Part shown: one piece after another, positions 62,685-64,000 of the stretch
Layout: every line of letters begins with the position of its first letter
How positions within the stretch are numbered: position 1 is the stretch's first letter
Assembly: GCF_036373705.1 (NCBI RefSeq)
Contig: NC_089866.1
Coordinates: 6,808,001-6,872,000 of the forward strand
Direction of reading: 5' to 3'
DNA: 64,000 nucleotides
Source of the DNA: Amia ocellicauda
Taxonomy: Eukaryota > Chordata > Actinopteri > Amiiformes > Amiidae
The notes under the pieces: generated by a model
Told to the model about the DNA's origin: nothing
Seen by the model: only the letters and a program-made list of their open reading frames with translations
Database searches by the model: none
Position numbers and translations under genes: made by a program

Positions 62685-63905
62685 CACTCACCTAAAGGAT
62701 TATTAGGAACACCTGTTCAATTTCTCATTAATGCAATTATCTAACCAACCAATCACATGGCAGTTGCTTCAATGCATTTAGGGGTGTGGTCCTGGTCAAG
62801 ACAATCTCCTGAACTCCAAACTGAATGTCTGAATGGGAAAGAAAGGTGATTTAAGCAATTTTGAGCGTGGCATGGTTGTTGGTGCCAGACGGGCCGGTCT
62901 GAGTATTTCACAATCTGCTCAGTTACTGGGATTTTCACGCACAACCATTTCTAGGGTTTACAAAGAATGGTGTGAAAAGGGAAAAACATCCAGTATGCGG
63001 CAGTCCTGTGGGCCAAAATGCCTTGTTGATGCTAGAGGTCAGAGGAGAATGGGCCGACTGATTCAAGCTGATAGAAGAGCAACTTTGACTGAAATAACCA
63101 CTCATTACAACCGAGGTATGCAGCAAAGCATTTGTGAAGCCACAACACGTACAACCTTGAGGCGGATGGGCTACAACAGCAGAAGACCCCACCGGGTACC
63201 ACTCATCTCCACTACAAATAGGAAGAAGAGGCTACAATTTGCACAAGCTCACCAAAATTGGACAGTTGAAGACTGGAAAAATGTTGCCTGGTCTGATGAG
63301 TCTCGATTTCTGTTGAGACATTCAGATGGTAGAGTCAGAATTTGGCATAAACAGAATGAGAACATGGATCCATCATGCCTTGTTACCACTGTGCAGGCTG
63401 GTGGTGGTGGTGTAATGGTGTGGCGGATGTTTTCTTGGCACACTTTAGGCCCCTTAGTGCCAATTGGGCATCGTTTAAATGCCACGGCCTACCTGAGCAT
63501 TGTTTCTGACCATGTCCATCCCTTTATGACCACCATGTACCCATCCTCTGATGGCTACTTCCAGCAGGATAATGCACCATGTCACAAAGGTCGAATCATT
63601 TCAAATTGGTTTCTTGAACATGACAATGAGTTCACTGTACTAAACTGGCCCCCACAGTCACCAGATCTCAACCCAATAGAGCATCTTTGGGATGTGGTGG
63701 AACGGGAGCTTCGTGCCCTGGATGTGCATCCCACAAATCTCCATCAACTGCAAGATGCTATCCTATCAATATGGGCCAACATTTCTAAAGAATGCTTTCA
63801 GCACCTTGTTGAATCAATGCCACGTAGAATTAAGGCAGTTCTGAAGGCGAAAGGGGGTCAAACACAGTATTAGTATGGTGTTCCTAATAATCCTTTAGGT
63901 GAGTG
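62685..63905 (+). mobile_element. Complete Tc1/mariner transposon, DD36E type
   Basis: The 1221-bp element has perfectly matching 29-bp inverted terminal repeats at 62685-62713 and 63877-63905 and is bordered by TA on both sides (62683-62684, 63906-63907). It carries one intact transposase gene and nothing else. Perfect repeats and an open frame indicate recent insertion. The length, transposase size and D-to-E spacing of 36 residues fit the DD36E 'Incomer' group as I recall it. Confidence 0.95.
62833..63873 (+). CDS. Tc1/mariner transposase, DD36E, apparently intact
   Basis: The enzyme would cut and paste its own element at TA sites. The 346-residue frame has no stop or frameshift. The N-terminal half holds two helix-turn-helix units: about 10-45 (ISQSAQLLGFSRTTISRVYK) and about 75-120, joined by a basic linker. 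The catalytic triad is Asp155 in SDESRF, Asp246 in QQDNAPCH and Glu283 in NPIEHLW, with 36 residues between the last two rather than the 34 of Sleeping Beauty-type Tc1. A Gly-rich stretch (QAGGGGVMVW, about 189-198) is also typical. The frame starts 148 bp inside the left end and stops three bases before the right inverted repeat. Whether it is active is unknown. Confidence 0.95.
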   Translation: MGKKGDLSNFERGMVVGARRAGLSISQSAQLLGFSRTTISRVYKEWCEKGKTSSMRQSCGPKCLVDARGQRRMGRLIQADRRATLTEITTHYNRGMQQSICEATTRTTLRRMGYNSRRPHRVPLISTTNRKKRLQFAQAHQNWTVEDWKNVAWSDESRFLLRHSDGRVRIWHKQNENMDPSCLVTTVQAGGGGVMVWRMFSWHTLGPLVPIGHRLNATAYLSIVSDHVHPFMTTMYPSSDGYFQQDNAPCHKGRIISNWFLEHDNEFTVLNWPPQSPDLNPIEHLWDVVERELRALDVHPTNLHQLQDAILSIWANISKECFQHLVESMPRRIKAVLKAKGGQTQY

Positions 63906-63907
63906 TA

Positions 63908-64000
63908 TATTTGCGATCATCCCGTTTTAAATGGCAGTAGACATTGTGCTGGATACCATACAGAAAGGGACAGGAATAGAGGTAGCCTCCCATCATAATT
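63908..64000. other. Flanking DNA, nothing recognised
   Basis: Short remainder after the transposon with no coding or repeat signal. Confidence 0.6.

Noticed and set aside
1..64000. tRNA, rRNA or snRNA genes
   Set aside because: I looked for A-box and GGTTCGA-type B-box pairs and found none. A covariance-model scan could still detect a degenerate one.
1..64000. An undescribed multi-gene system or gene cluster
   Set aside because: All supported coding regions belong to known vertebrate families or known transposon types; remaining open frames are short and lack independent support.

Overview
This is vertebrate nuclear DNA, almost certainly from a ray-finned fish: AT-rich, intron-rich, with fish-type Tc1/mariner and CR1-like repeats. 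I cannot name the species. Gene content matches human 16p13.3. Five host genes can be assembled from in-frame exons with splice signals: RGS11 (+, 5' exons outside the window), a PDE6 inhibitory gamma subunit gene (+), PGAP6/TMEM8A (-), PERCC1 (+) and CLCN7 (-). The last four are complete in coding sequence. One intact Tc1/mariner transposase gene follows at the right end.

Layout. 307-10243 holds RGS11 from the DEP domain through GGL and RGS domains to the stop. 10244-18190 is RGS11 3' UTR and a long intergenic region with an (ATT)n/SINE-like repeat, a CTCF-like site and a homeodomain-site cluster. 18197-21200 is the PDE6 gamma gene with TATA promoter, noncoding first exon, three coding exons and 3' UTR. 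21200-28160 is non-coding, with a CR1-like LINE end and a GGTTC/GAACC-rich MITE-like element; part is probably PGAP6 3' UTR. 28165-33044 is PGAP6 in 13 coding exons. 33045-39360 holds the PGAP6 promoter and the probable upstream promoter, first exon and enhancer DNA of PERCC1. 39385-40269 is the single-exon PERCC1 reading frame. 40270-45350 is intergenic with a dead Tc1-like element. 45350-62265 is CLCN7 (25 coding exons). 62685-63905 is a complete Tc1/mariner element with identical terminal repeats and TA duplications.

There is no operon logic, but two neighbourhoods stand out. An R7-type RGS gene lies beside a PDE6 gamma gene; from the literature, PDE6 gamma and RGS9 act together in photoreceptor shut-off. 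PERCC1 lies tail-to-tail with CLCN7, as I recall for human, so its regulatory DNA should lie on the PGAP6 side. I did not find an undescribed multi-gene system. The best leads are the GC splice donor of CLCN7 exon 15 abutting a repeat, the PDE6 gamma paralog with mixed G/H features, the PERCC1 upstream promoter/exon, and the apparently intact DD36E transposon about 420 bp from the CLCN7 start codon.
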